DNA of 64,000 bases from assembly GCA_965207995.1 (NCBI GenBank), contig OZ242299.1:2170001-2234000 (forward strand). The letters run 5' to 3'. Positions 43,525 through 51,390 of this stretch are shown here, one piece after another. The notes under the pieces were generated by a model. That model made no database searches and was not told where the DNA came from. It worked only from the letters and a program-made list of their open reading frames with translations. Every line of letters begins with the position of its first letter. The first letter of the stretch is position 1. The translations under genes were made by a program, and so were the position numbers. This DNA comes from DAOUKH01 sp965207995 (GTDB taxonomy: Bacteria > Chloroflexota > Dehalococcoidia > SHYB01).

Positions 43525-43722
43525 GGTCTTCCCTCTCCCCCTCTGGGGGAGACTGAGAGAGGGCCGGGGGTGGAGCGGGGTGCGCCAACATCAACCCAGC
43601 CTGCAGCGACATTTGCAAACGTCTCTCTGGGGGAGATTTGAGAGAGGGCGCGCGCCGTTGGGCGCGCGAGCGCCCGTAGGGTGCTGCTCCCTACTTGCCA
43701 AGGTTACGCAGAGGTCTCCGTT
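43525..43722. repeat. Two palindromic repeats; the right end supplies the stop of the MfnB fusion gene
   Basis: CCTCTCCCCCTC/TGGGGGAGACTGAGAGAGGG (43534-43564) is followed by an inner copy with TTTGCAAACGTCTCTCTGGGGGAG..GAGAGAGGG (43611-43648) and its GCGCGCGCC tail, then GGTTACGCAGAGGTCTCC (43702-43719). Read on the minus strand, that last motif encodes the final E-T-S-A and stop of the fusion protein. Confidence 0.8.
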
Positions 43723-45872
43723 GGCGCGGTCGCGCCGGCGAAGGGCTGGATGAGCAGCCGGAGCGTGCCGTCGCCGTCCTTGCGCTGGGTGACGATGCGG
43801 TGGCCCGCCTCCTCGGCCCAGGTGATCACGTCGTAGATGTTGAGCGCGTCGGCCATGACGGCCTCGACGAGCGAGGAGCCGTCGGCCTGCGTCTGCCGGG
43901 TGAGCGCCGCAATGACGCCGGCGCAGTTCTTGCCGCGCCCGTCGACGATGACCCAGCCGCTCGCGGCGGGCGCCTCCCCGGCGCGGACGTCGACCTCGCC
44001 GCTCTTGCGGGCGTCAAGCTGCCGCTTGAACTCGGCAACGGACTCCCACGCGACGGCTCGGCCGCGGTCGCCACTGGAGCAGACCGCCCCGCGGACGCCG
44101 ACGATGTCGGGGTTGATGCGGGCGAGCTCGTCGATGTCGCTCATCCGGAGATGGCCGGAGAGCGCCGTGCTCATGCCGGCCTTCTTGCCTTCAAAGACGA
44201 TCTCTCGCAGCTTGGGCTCGGGGATGAAGTCGAAGAGGTTCCGCCCGTCCTTGGTCAGGGTGTCGATGAGCCAACCGTCGCAGCCGGTCTCCTCGGCGAG
44301 CCGGGGCATGAGCAGGGGGTCGAGCCCGCCGTAGAGGTGGTTGTCGGCGAAGAGCGAGCCGATCAGCTTGGTCTCACTGCCTTCCAGGGCGCGCTTCGAT
44401 TCTTGCAGCACCTCGACCGCCATCTCGTAGTCGGAGCGCACGAAGCCGACCTTCACCGAGGTCGCCTCCAGCTTGGCGGCGGAGTAGACGGCCATGGCCA
44501 CGGTGCCGGCCTGGTTGGGGACGACGCCGAGGGTGACGCTGACGTGCTTCTCATCGGGGATGCGGGCGCGCACCTGCTCAACGAGCAGCGGGTGCCCGGA
44601 GCCGACCATCGCCTCCTGGAGGTTCTTGATGTCGATGATGTCGGCGCCGCCGCGGTCGGCTTCCAGGGCCTCGGGCATGTCCTGGACGCTGACCATCAGC
44701 ATCATGCCCGACTCGGAGGTGATGCCGCTGGGTCGGGGCTTCGCCTCGGCGGCCCCGTTGCGGGCGCTGCCGTTCGTGGGGGCCTGCTCCTCGGTGACAT
44801 AGATCCTGGAAAGCGCCTCTTGTTGATGGCTCAGCTCCGGGTTCGCCGAGGCGGTCTCGACGGCAGCGGGCGCCGCCGGAGCATCGTCGTCGCCGGTGCG
44901 CACGGGGACGGGGCGGAGGGCGCGGAGCTCTCTCAGCAGCTCGTCCTTCTCGGCGTCGTCGAGGTCGCGGAGCGGCGGGCGGACGTGCCCCAGCCGCAGG
45001 CCCATGAGCTGGCCCCAGTACTTCACCATGCTGACAGGGAGGGCGCCGCCGAACTTCTGCACCGTGCGGCCCCACCACTTGTCGTTCAGTTGCTTGATCG
45101 CCTTCAGGTGGGTCTCGTAGAGCGCCTGGTCGAGGTCGCCCTTGGTGGCGCGCTCGATGTACTGCACGTAGTGGTTCGCGCCCGGCATGTCGAAGCGCCA
45201 ATCGGAGGTGTTGGCGAAGATGACCTGCTGGCGGAAGCCCAGCTGCTCCGCCTTGGGGAAGATCCACTCGTCGGGGGTGCTGATGATCGCCTGTTTTCCG
45301 ATGAGCAGGTGGGTCTCGATGGAGATCTGCTGGCTGAAGCTGGCCTCCTTGACGCCGACCACGTTGGGGACGGCGCAGAGGCGCTTCAGGCCCTGCGGGC
45401 TCATCACGATGCCGAACTGCGGCGAGTTGTAGAACATGATCGCCAGCGAGGTCCGTTCGGCGAGGGCGGTGATGAAGTCGACGACCTGGTTCTCGGTCTT
45501 CGTCACCATGTAGGGGGCGGCGGCGATCAGGAGGTCGTAGCCGGAGGACTCGGCGAGCGCAGCGAGGCGGGTCGCTTCCTTGAGCGAGGTGTGGGTGACG
45601 TGGGCGGCGATGGGCCACTCGCCGGCGGCCTCGTCGGCGACGGTCTCGATCACCGTGCGGCGTTCCTCGCCGGTCAGGCTCCAGAACTCGCCCATGCCCC
45701 AGCTCGACCCCGCGCCGCGGGTGCCCAGGCTGCGGATGTAGCGGATGTTGTGGCGGATGGCCGCCTCGTCGATTTCGTCGTCGGGGGTGAACGGCGTGGG
45801 GAGCGTGGTCCACTCGCCGGTCAGGTTTTCCCAGGCCCAGTCCTGGGCCTCGTGTTTGGCATACCCCGCCAT
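43704..45872 (-). CDS. DapA-like aldolase / MfnB-like furan synthase / TusA-like three-domain fusion
   Basis: A 722-residue fusion. Residues 1-310 are a dihydrodipicolinate-synthase-family lyase with the catalytic tyrosine in FYNSP (Tyr148) and the Schiff-base lysine in VVGVKEAS (Lys175). Residues 320-390 are an Ala/Pro-rich linker. Residues 390-620 match (5-formylfuran-3-yl)methyl phosphate synthase (MfnB, DUF556): GGADIIDIKN, SVKVGF, IDTLTKDGRNLFDF and VGVRGAVCSSGDRG, keeping the catalytic Asp414/Lys416, Lys474, Asp537 and Lys541. Residues 640-710 resemble TusA (VIVDGRGKNCAGVIAALTR with Cys650). MfnB makes a furan phosphate from two glyceraldehyde 3-phosphates for methanofuran-type cofactors. 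The final residues come from a repeat element. Confidence 0.85.
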   Translation of the reverse strand: MAGYAKHEAQDWAWENLTGEWTTLPTPFTPDDEIDEAAIRHNIRYIRSLGTRGAGSSWGMGEFWSLTGEERRTVIETVADEAAGEWPIAAHVTHTSLKEATRLAALAESSGYDLLIAAAPYMVTKTENQVVDFITALAERTSLAIMFYNSPQFGIVMSPQGLKRLCAVPNVVGVKEASFSQQISIETHLLIGKQAIISTPDEWIFPKAEQLGFRQQVIFANTSDWRFDMPGANHYVQYIERATKGDLDQALYETHLKAIKQLNDKWWGRTVQKFGGALPVSMVKYWGQLMGLRLGHVRPPLRDLDDAEKDELLRELRALRPVPVRTGDDDAPAAPAAVETASANPELSHQQEALSRIYVTEEQAPTNGSARNGAAEAKPRPSGITSESGMMLMVSVQDMPEALEADRGGADIIDIKNLQEAMVGSGHPLLVEQVRARIPDEKHVSVTLGVVPNQAGTVAMAVYSAAKLEATSVKVGFVRSDYEMAVEVLQESKRALEGSETKLIGSLFADNHLYGGLDPLLMPRLAEETGCDGWLIDTLTKDGRNLFDFIPEPKLREIVFEGKKAGMSTALSGHLRMSDIDELARINPDIVGVRGAVCSSGDRGRAVAWESVAEFKRQLDARKSGEVDVRAGEAPAASGWVIVDGRGKNCAGVIAALTRQTQADGSSLVEAVMADALNIYDVITWAEEAGHRIVTQRKDGDGTLRLLIQPFAGATAPTETSA

Positions 45873-46021
45873 CGGTGTCCCTTCCTTCTACGCCCTAGCC
45901 TCGGAGCGCCGGTGGGATGGCCGTCGAAAACGGCTTCTCTCCAGAAGTAAACGCGCGTCGAGTCTAGGCGCTTCCCCCCACAGGGTCAAGCCTGCAGACA
46001 GTGACCGGAGTGCTGCCGGCC

Positions 46022-47632
46022 TCAATGCGCCGCCGGTCTCCCCTGCATGATCAGGCCCAGGATATCCTGGCTGGTCACCGAGCCCAGGAACCGACCGGAC
46101 TCCCGGTCGAGGACCGGGATCACCGACAGCGCGTGGTCCGTCATGCGCTCCAGCACGTCGTCGATCGTCTCGTCGGGATGGGCTGCGGGCACGCGGCGGC
46201 GCATCAACGCCCGCACCCTCGCCTTCGCCCACGTGCGCTTGGGAAGGAAGCGCAGCCGGGTCAGCGACGCCACTCCCGCGACCTCGCCGTCGTCGATGAC
46301 CACGTAGTCGTGCTGATGGGGGACGATCCACTGCTCGGTGAAGCTCAGGACGGAGAGATCGGAGTCGGGGTAGCTCCGCGAGGTGTCCAGGATGTCGGCG
46401 ACCCTGATGGTGTCCAGGGCGTAGCGGGCGTAGGAGGGCGTCGCTGCCTCGGGCATCACTGGGTCGTCGGAACCCTTGGCCCTGTTGATCGCGAAGCTCA
46501 TCGCCGTCGGCGTCACCAGGATGAAGCCGAACATGATGATGACGAGGAGCGAGAAGAGGGCCTGAGAGATCGCTCCCGTCTCGAACAGGACGAGCAGGAG
46601 CGCGATCTCGGCCACCCCTTTCGCCATGAGGCCCATGCCCAGCGCGAAGGGAGTGTCGAGGCGCGCCGCGAAGGGTCCGGCGAAAGACCCGGCGGCCTTG
46701 CCGAGCACGGCGACGGCAACGACCGCGGCGATCGTCCCCGCAGACAGTTCGGTGAAGGAGAGGTCGACGCTGAGTCCGGCGGAGGCGAAGAAGAGCGGAA
46801 CGAAGAGGCCCTCCGTCGTGCTCCGCAGGCCGGGCATGATGTCGAGGCGCACCCGGTGCGGCATCCCCGAGAGGGCGGCCCCGAAGAGTAGCGCTCCGAT
46901 GGAGCCGTGGAGGCCGATCTCATGGGCCGCGACCACCATGAGGAAGAGCCCGCCCAGCAGCAGGCCGAAGGGAAGCTGGGGAACGCTCAGGAATCGCTGC
47001 AGGAGGATGATCACCGGCGGGAGTATCTGGGCAGACAACACCCACGCGACGACCGCGAAGCCGATGATTTGGCCCAGGAGGATGGGCAGTTGGCCGACGC
47101 CCGGCGGGTCGTCGTGCCCCGTCTCGCTGATGGTGAACCCCACGATGAGCAGGGCGATCAGCTCGGCAATGATGACGGTGGTGAAGATCTCAAGGCCGAG
47201 CGGTTCCTTCAGGTGTCCTTCGTCGGCGAGCACCTTGGCCACAATCCCCAGGCTCGACAGCGCCAAGACGCCGGAGAGGGCCAGCGCCGTGGTGAACGGG
47301 AGGTCGAGGACGGTGAGCGTGACGCCGAGCGAGGCGGCGAGCGGCACGATCACCGAGACCGTCGCGGCGAGGAAGAACCGCCCCCGGATCGTGGCGACGA
47401 ACCCCGAAATATCGACCTCGTCGAGCCCGATGAGGAAGAAGAAGACGAAGACGCCAACGCCCAAGAACAGCGCCGATTCCTCGGTCGGCTCGACGATGCC
47501 CGCGACGGGGCCGAGCAGCACCCCGGTGGCCGTATAGGCGATGATCGAGTTCAGCCCAAGGCGGGCGAAGACCCCCTCGGCAATCTTCGCGACGACGAGG
47601 AGCAGGCCAATGGAGAGGACCGCGTCGACCAT
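46022..47632 (-). CDS. CPA2-type cation:proton antiporter with C-terminal CBS domains
   Basis: A 536-residue membrane protein. About 12-13 hydrophobic helices (residues 1-385) follow the Kef/NhaP pattern, including ARLGLNSIIAYTATGVLLGPV, FFFLIGLDEVDISGF, LSGVLALSSLGIVAKVLADEG and LFVPLFFASAGLSVDL. The soluble tail has two CBS motifs (residues about 415-460 and 475-530; RRRVPAAHPDETIDDVLERMTDHALSVIPVLDRESGRFLGSVTSQDI), which in this class bind nucleotides and gate transport. It probably exchanges Na+ or K+ for H+. ATG 47632 gives the hydrophobic start; the frame opens slightly earlier. Confidence 0.9.
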   Translation of the reverse strand: MVDAVLSIGLLLVVAKIAEGVFARLGLNSIIAYTATGVLLGPVAGIVEPTEESALFLGVGVFVFFFLIGLDEVDISGFVATIRGRFFLAATVSVIVPLAASLGVTLTVLDLPFTTALALSGVLALSSLGIVAKVLADEGHLKEPLGLEIFTTVIIAELIALLIVGFTISETGHDDPPGVGQLPILLGQIIGFAVVAWVLSAQILPPVIILLQRFLSVPQLPFGLLLGGLFLMVVAAHEIGLHGSIGALLFGAALSGMPHRVRLDIMPGLRSTTEGLFVPLFFASAGLSVDLSFTELSAGTIAAVVAVAVLGKAAGSFAGPFAARLDTPFALGMGLMAKGVAEIALLLVLFETGAISQALFSLLVIIMFGFILVTPTAMSFAINRAKGSDDPVMPEAATPSYARYALDTIRVADILDTSRSYPDSDLSVLSFTEQWIVPHQHDYVVIDDGEVAGVASLTRLRFLPKRTWAKARVRALMRRRVPAAHPDETIDDVLERMTDHALSVIPVLDRESGRFLGSVTSQDILGLIMQGRPAAH

Positions 47633-47704
47633 TCCACCCCGCCCAGGCAACAGCTCCGCCTCATTCTAGAAGATAGAGCGAACCCCCGCAGCGCAGAGGC
47701 GCCC

Positions 47705-48262
47705 CTCCCCCTGGGGCGACCCTTAAACCTCCCTCCCTCTGGGGACCCTTGCACAACTCCCGCCGATGGTTGGGAAACGGGAGGAGCGGGCGGTTCTTCC
47801 CTCTCCCCCTCTGGGGGAGATTTGAGAGAGGGCGCGCGCCGTCAGGCGCGCGAGCGCCCGCAGGGCGCTGCTCTTTACTCGGCCCGAAGTTACGCAAAGG
47901 TCTCCTCTGGGAGAGCCTGAGAGAGGGCCAGGCGGGGTGGGCTTGCCTCTTCCCCCCAAGGAGACCTTTGCGCAACCCGCCACGCCGGCAGGGGACCGTC
48001 CATGTAGGGGCGACCCTTGTGGTCGCCCAGGGGTGTGGGCGGGGTCTCCTCTCCTTTTGCCTCTCCCCCTCTGGGGGAGACTGAGAGAGGGCCGGGGCGG
48101 GGCGCGGTGGTCCCCTCCGGAACCTCTTCTTCCCACGGGAGAAGATTGAGATGAGGGGCCCTCCATCACCACCAACCCCACCCAAACCCGCCACCCCTCC
48201 CGTGTAGGGGCGATCCTTAAACCTCCCTCCCTTTGGGAGGGACTGAGGGCGGGCAGTCCTCC
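47705..48262. repeat. Array of nested palindromic repeats in a 769-base gene-free stretch
   Basis: Between the antiporter start and the BKACE gene lie at least six units. They are CTTAAACCTCCCTCCC plus GGGGACCC..GCACAACTCC (47728-47760), CCTCTCCCCCTC/TGGGGGAGATTTGAGAGAGGG with a GCGCGCGCC tail (47801-47870), GTTACGCAAAGGTCTCC (47889-47905), GGAGACCTTTGCGCAACCC with TGTAGGGGCGACCCTTGTGG (47960-48028), CCTCTCCCCCTC/TGGGGGAGACTGAGAGAGGG (48061-48092), the GGAACCTCTTCTTCCCACGGG form (48119-48160) and CCTTAAACCTCCCTCCC/GGGAGGGACTGAGGG (48213-48253). No coding frame here is credible. Confidence 0.85.
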
Positions 48263-48314
48263 CCCCGCCACCGCTCACTTGACACGCCCCCGCCCCCCCG
48301 CCTATCATCATTAC

Positions 48315-48328
48315 AGAACGTACGTTCT
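48315..48328. promoter_or_regulatory. 14-bp perfect palindrome, possible TetR-type operator
   Basis: AGAACGTACGTTCT is a perfect palindrome in the 140 bases between the repeat array and the end of the BKACE gene. Its size and form resemble TetR-family operators. No gene obviously starts beside it and no TetR gene is in the window, so its target is unclear. Confidence 0.35.
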
Positions 48329-48401
48329 TGGCCGGGATGCGGCGACACCCTGCGGACGCGCGGGAGACAGGGCCCTTCTCCCGGCGCGGGCGCGTGACCG
48401 G

Positions 48402-49313
48402 CTAGGCAGTGGCGCCGGTCTTGGACGGTTCGAGGCGCATGATCTGCCGTGCCTCCGCGGGCGTGGCCACATCCCGGCCCAGGGAGCGCGAAGCCTCGGC
48501 GACCCGGCGCACCTGCTCGGCGGTGCTCATCGGCTTTCCTTCATAGAGGAGGTTGTCGCCGATGCCGGTGCGGATGTGGCCGCCCAGCAGAATCGCAGAG
48601 TTGTTGACGATGTGGTGGCTGGCCCCCTGGCTCTGGGTGAACCACTCGTAGTCGAGCCCGTCGGGCAGCCAGTCGAGGAAGGCCTGGATCGAGCGGGGCT
48701 CCGGCGGCAGGTTGTAGAGAAGGTCGTCGTTGAAGCCGAATTTTAACAAGATCGGCTCTGCGATGAGGCCCATGTCCATGAACGCTTCCAAGTGGCGGAT
48801 GTGGCCCAGCTCCCGCATCCCGAAACGGGGCTTGAGGCCGAGCTCCTGCATCTTCCGCAGCGTCTCGATCGTCTCGCCGTGCGTGTTGACGTACATGTGG
48901 TCGGGGTTGATGAACCGCTTCGCCTCGCGATCGTACTTGCCGCGCAGCATGGCCCCCGTGTCCACGTCCATGAACGGAAGCGCGACATCGGGGTCCTCGG
49001 CCAGCGCGACGACGTGGGCGAACCGCTTGAGGCCGAACAGCGTGTCCGACTGCGGGGGCCATGTCGGGTAGCAGATGGCGTCGCAGTGCTCGGCGATCAG
49101 TTGAAAGGTCTCCTTGTAGATGTCGACGTCCTGGAAGCGCTGCGCTCCGGTCTTGGGGTCCCGGGCGTGGATGTGAATGATGGAGGCGCCGGCCTCCACG
49201 CACTCCAGGGTGTCTTCCAGAATCTGGCGCGGCGTCAGCGGCACCGCCGGGTAGTCCTCGACCGGGACGACCTCGTTGACCGTGACCTCGATGCACAGCT
49301 TCGGATGTGCCAT
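48402..49313 (-). CDS. BKACE family (DUF849) beta-keto acid cleavage enzyme
   Basis: A 303-residue TIM-barrel enzyme of the 3-keto-5-aminohexanoate cleavage (Kce/BKACE) family, which cleaves a beta-keto acid with acetyl-CoA to give acetoacetate and a new acyl-CoA. Family markers: LCIEVTVNEVV, AGASIIHIHARDPKTGA with the zinc-binding histidines, MYVNTHGETIETLRKMQELGLKPRFGMRELGHI, and GGHIRTGIGDNLLYEG near the end. Members act on many different keto acids, so the substrate is open. An amidohydrolase gene lies 19 bases upstream on the same strand. Confidence 0.93.
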   Translation of the reverse strand: MAHPKLCIEVTVNEVVPVEDYPAVPLTPRQILEDTLECVEAGASIIHIHARDPKTGAQRFQDVDIYKETFQLIAEHCDAICYPTWPPQSDTLFGLKRFAHVVALAEDPDVALPFMDVDTGAMLRGKYDREAKRFINPDHMYVNTHGETIETLRKMQELGLKPRFGMRELGHIRHLEAFMDMGLIAEPILLKFGFNDDLLYNLPPEPRSIQAFLDWLPDGLDYEWFTQSQGASHHIVNNSAILLGGHIRTGIGDNLLYEGKPMSTAEQVRRVAEASRSLGRDVATPAEARQIMRLEPSKTGATA

Positions 49314-49332
49314 TGTCTCCCTCTCGTCCCGG

Positions 49333-50460
49333 CTAGCCCATCAGCTTGGCGGGGTCGCCCATGTTGTAGAAGCGGATAGCTCCCTCGGCCAGAATGCGGC
49401 GCTTCGTCTCGTCGGAGAGCCCTTCCATGCGGCGGATCATGTCGGGGGCGCCGGGAAAGCCGTCGGCGTGCGGGTAATCGGTGGCCCAGAGAATCTTGTG
49501 GGGGCCGACGTAGTCGGCGAGGTAGGCAAGGTTGCCCTCGATGGGCTCGAAGGAAATCCAGGCCTGCCGCTCGAAGATCTCGCTGGGCTTCTGCGAGATC
49601 AGCCCGTCGTTCCACGACTCCTGCTCGTAGTGGCGGTCCATGCGGTCGAGCCACCCCGCGATCCAGCCGCCGCCCGACTCCATGAACGCGAAACGCAGCT
49701 TGGGGAACCGCTCGCAGACGCCGCACATGAGGAGGCCGGCGCAGGCGGCCATCATCTCCAGGGTGTGCGAGACCACGTGGGCGACGCCGGCCGTCTTGAA
49801 GCGGTCGGCGCCGAGGCCGGGAACACCGCCGCCGACGTGGATCGCCATGGAGACGTCCAAGTCCTGGACCGCCGCCCAAATCGCGTCGTTGGCGGGGTCG
49901 TGGATGTAGCGCCCGTCGACGGGGTTGGCGCGGATGAAGGCCGCCCCGAACCCAAGCTCGCGGCGGGCGTATTCGAGCTCGGCAACGGCCAGGTCGACGG
50001 ACTGCAGGGGCAACATGGCGAGGCCGAAGAGGCGGTCGGGATGGGCGGCGCAGTAGTCGGCGAGCCAGCGGTTGTAGGCGCGGCAGACGGCTGCGCCGAG
50101 GCCGGGGTCTTGAATGCGGCCGGAGAGGAAGAGGCCGAGCGTGGGGAAGGAGAAGGAGGCGTCGACGCCCTCGGCGTCCATGTCGACGATGCGGGCGTCG
50201 GGGTCGAAGCCGCCGCGCCGTCCACTGACGTAGGCGAGCGGCCCTTCCGTCCGCGGCGCGCCGTAGCTCCCTGTGCCGCCGAACCCCTGGGGCAGCGACC
50301 AGACCGCAGTCTCCACCCGCAGGTGCTCCGCGCCATCTTCCTCCGTCGTAAAGACCGGCGCCCGGTCGCGGTAGGCGGGGTCGATGTAGCGCTCCCACAG
50401 GTCGGGGGGCTCCAGCACGTGCCCGTCGGAGTCGATGACGCTGTAGGTGCGGCTGCTCAT
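49333..50460 (-). CDS. Amidohydrolase family 2 (TIM-barrel metal-dependent hydrolase)
   Basis: A 375-residue amidohydrolase-related protein of the ACMSD-like group. VIDSDGHVLEPPDLWERYIDP carries the D-x-H-type start, here DGH. Further blocks: DPDARIVDMDAEGVDASFSFPTLGLF, AYNRWLADYCAAHPDRLFGLAMLPLQ, SMAIHVGGG, FAFMESGGGWIAGWLDRMDRHYE and ILWATDYPHADGFPG with the metal-site aspartate. It closely resembles the gene at 52616, and both fit hydrolysis or decarboxylation of cyclic acids. It lies just upstream of the BKACE gene and likely shares its transcript. Confidence 0.9.
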   Translation of the reverse strand: MSSRTYSVIDSDGHVLEPPDLWERYIDPAYRDRAPVFTTEEDGAEHLRVETAVWSLPQGFGGTGSYGAPRTEGPLAYVSGRRGGFDPDARIVDMDAEGVDASFSFPTLGLFLSGRIQDPGLGAAVCRAYNRWLADYCAAHPDRLFGLAMLPLQSVDLAVAELEYARRELGFGAAFIRANPVDGRYIHDPANDAIWAAVQDLDVSMAIHVGGGVPGLGADRFKTAGVAHVVSHTLEMMAACAGLLMCGVCERFPKLRFAFMESGGGWIAGWLDRMDRHYEQESWNDGLISQKPSEIFERQAWISFEPIEGNLAYLADYVGPHKILWATDYPHADGFPGAPDMIRRMEGLSDETKRRILAEGAIRFYNMGDPAKLMG

Positions 50461-50536
50461 GACGGGGCCAGCCTAGCGGCCGCGCGGGTCGCGGGCAACC
50501 GCGGCGCAAGGAGACGCTAGCCTAACCCGCGTATCG

Positions 50537-51340
50537 TCAAAGCGACTCGCCGCCGTCGACTCCGATGACCTGGCCGGTGACGAAGCCGGCGGCGTCGGAG
50601 GCCAGATAGACGGCGAGCGCGCCGATCTCCCGCACGTCCCCGGTGCGCCGCATCGGGATGCGCTTCAGCAGCTCTGCCAACGACTTGGGGTCCTCGTGCA
50701 TCGGGGCCGACGCCGAGGTGTAGAACTGCCCCGGCGCGATGGCGTTGACGGTGACCCCGTAGCGCGCCCACTCCTTCGCGATGCTCCGGGTGAAGGTATC
50801 GAGCCCGCCCTTTGCCGCGTCGTAGGCCGAGTTGAACCTGTTAAGGCGCGTGGTGATGACCGAGCCCACGTTGATGACCCGGCCGCTGCCGCGTTCCAGC
50901 ATCTGGGGCCCCAGCTCGCGCAAGAGGTAGAAGGCCGCCGACAGGGTTGTTCCAAGCGCGCCGTGCCACTCCTCGTCTCTGGTCGGTGTGTCGAACCCGG
51001 GAAGGCCGGGCCGGTAGCCTGGCAGCGGAATCAGCGGCTGAAAGAAGCCGGCGGCGGCGTTGTTCACCACGATGTCGATGCGTTCGAAGCGCTGGAGCGC
51101 CTGCCGCGACATTGCCGCTACGGCGCCGGGGTCCGAAACGTCGGCCTCGATGGCCTCGGCGCGGCGTCCCAGCGCCCGGACCTCTTGGGCCGTGGCTTCG
51201 ATCTCGGTCGCCGTGCGGGCGACGGCGACGATGTCGGCGCCCGCCTCCGCCAACGCGAGCGCGATCGCCTTGCCGATTCCCCTGCCTGCGCCGGTGACCA
51301 AGCCGACTTTTCCAGTCAGGTCGAAAGTGGGGCTGACCAC
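50537..51340 (-). CDS. Short-chain dehydrogenase/reductase (SDR)
   Basis: A 267-residue classical SDR. The nucleotide-binding motif is TGAGRGIGKAIALALAEAGAD, the stabilising NNAAAG follows, and the catalytic set is Ser (NVGSVITTR), Tyr and Lys (YDAAKGG). NAIAPGQFYT and VYLASDAAGFVTGQVIGVDGG complete the pattern. The strand-2 end VAVARTATEIE with an arginine suggests NADPH. Such enzymes reduce or oxidise alcohols and keto groups, as in 3-oxoacyl reduction. It is divergent from the nitronate monooxygenase gene, with 50 bases between the two starts. Confidence 0.93.
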   Translation of the reverse strand: MVSPTFDLTGKVGLVTGAGRGIGKAIALALAEAGADIVAVARTATEIEATAQEVRALGRRAEAIEADVSDPGAVAAMSRQALQRFERIDIVVNNAAAGFFQPLIPLPGYRPGLPGFDTPTRDEEWHGALGTTLSAAFYLLRELGPQMLERGSGRVINVGSVITTRLNRFNSAYDAAKGGLDTFTRSIAKEWARYGVTVNAIAPGQFYTSASAPMHEDPKSLAELLKRIPMRRTGDVREIGALAVYLASDAAGFVTGQVIGVDGGESL

Positions 51341-51390
51341 GGCGGCGACTCCTTTACAGAAGAGAATGGGCGCTATGGTACACTCGCGCC

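Noticed and set aside
47705..48262. CRISPR array or insertion sequence in the gene-free stretch
   Set aside because: Repeat units are palindromic, of several kinds, irregularly spaced and without unique spacers; there is no transposase frame.
48279..48746. A 155-codon plus-strand frame after the palindrome at 48315
   Set aside because: Most of it is antisense to the BKACE gene, and its product is a Gly/Arg/Ala-rich string without a family match.
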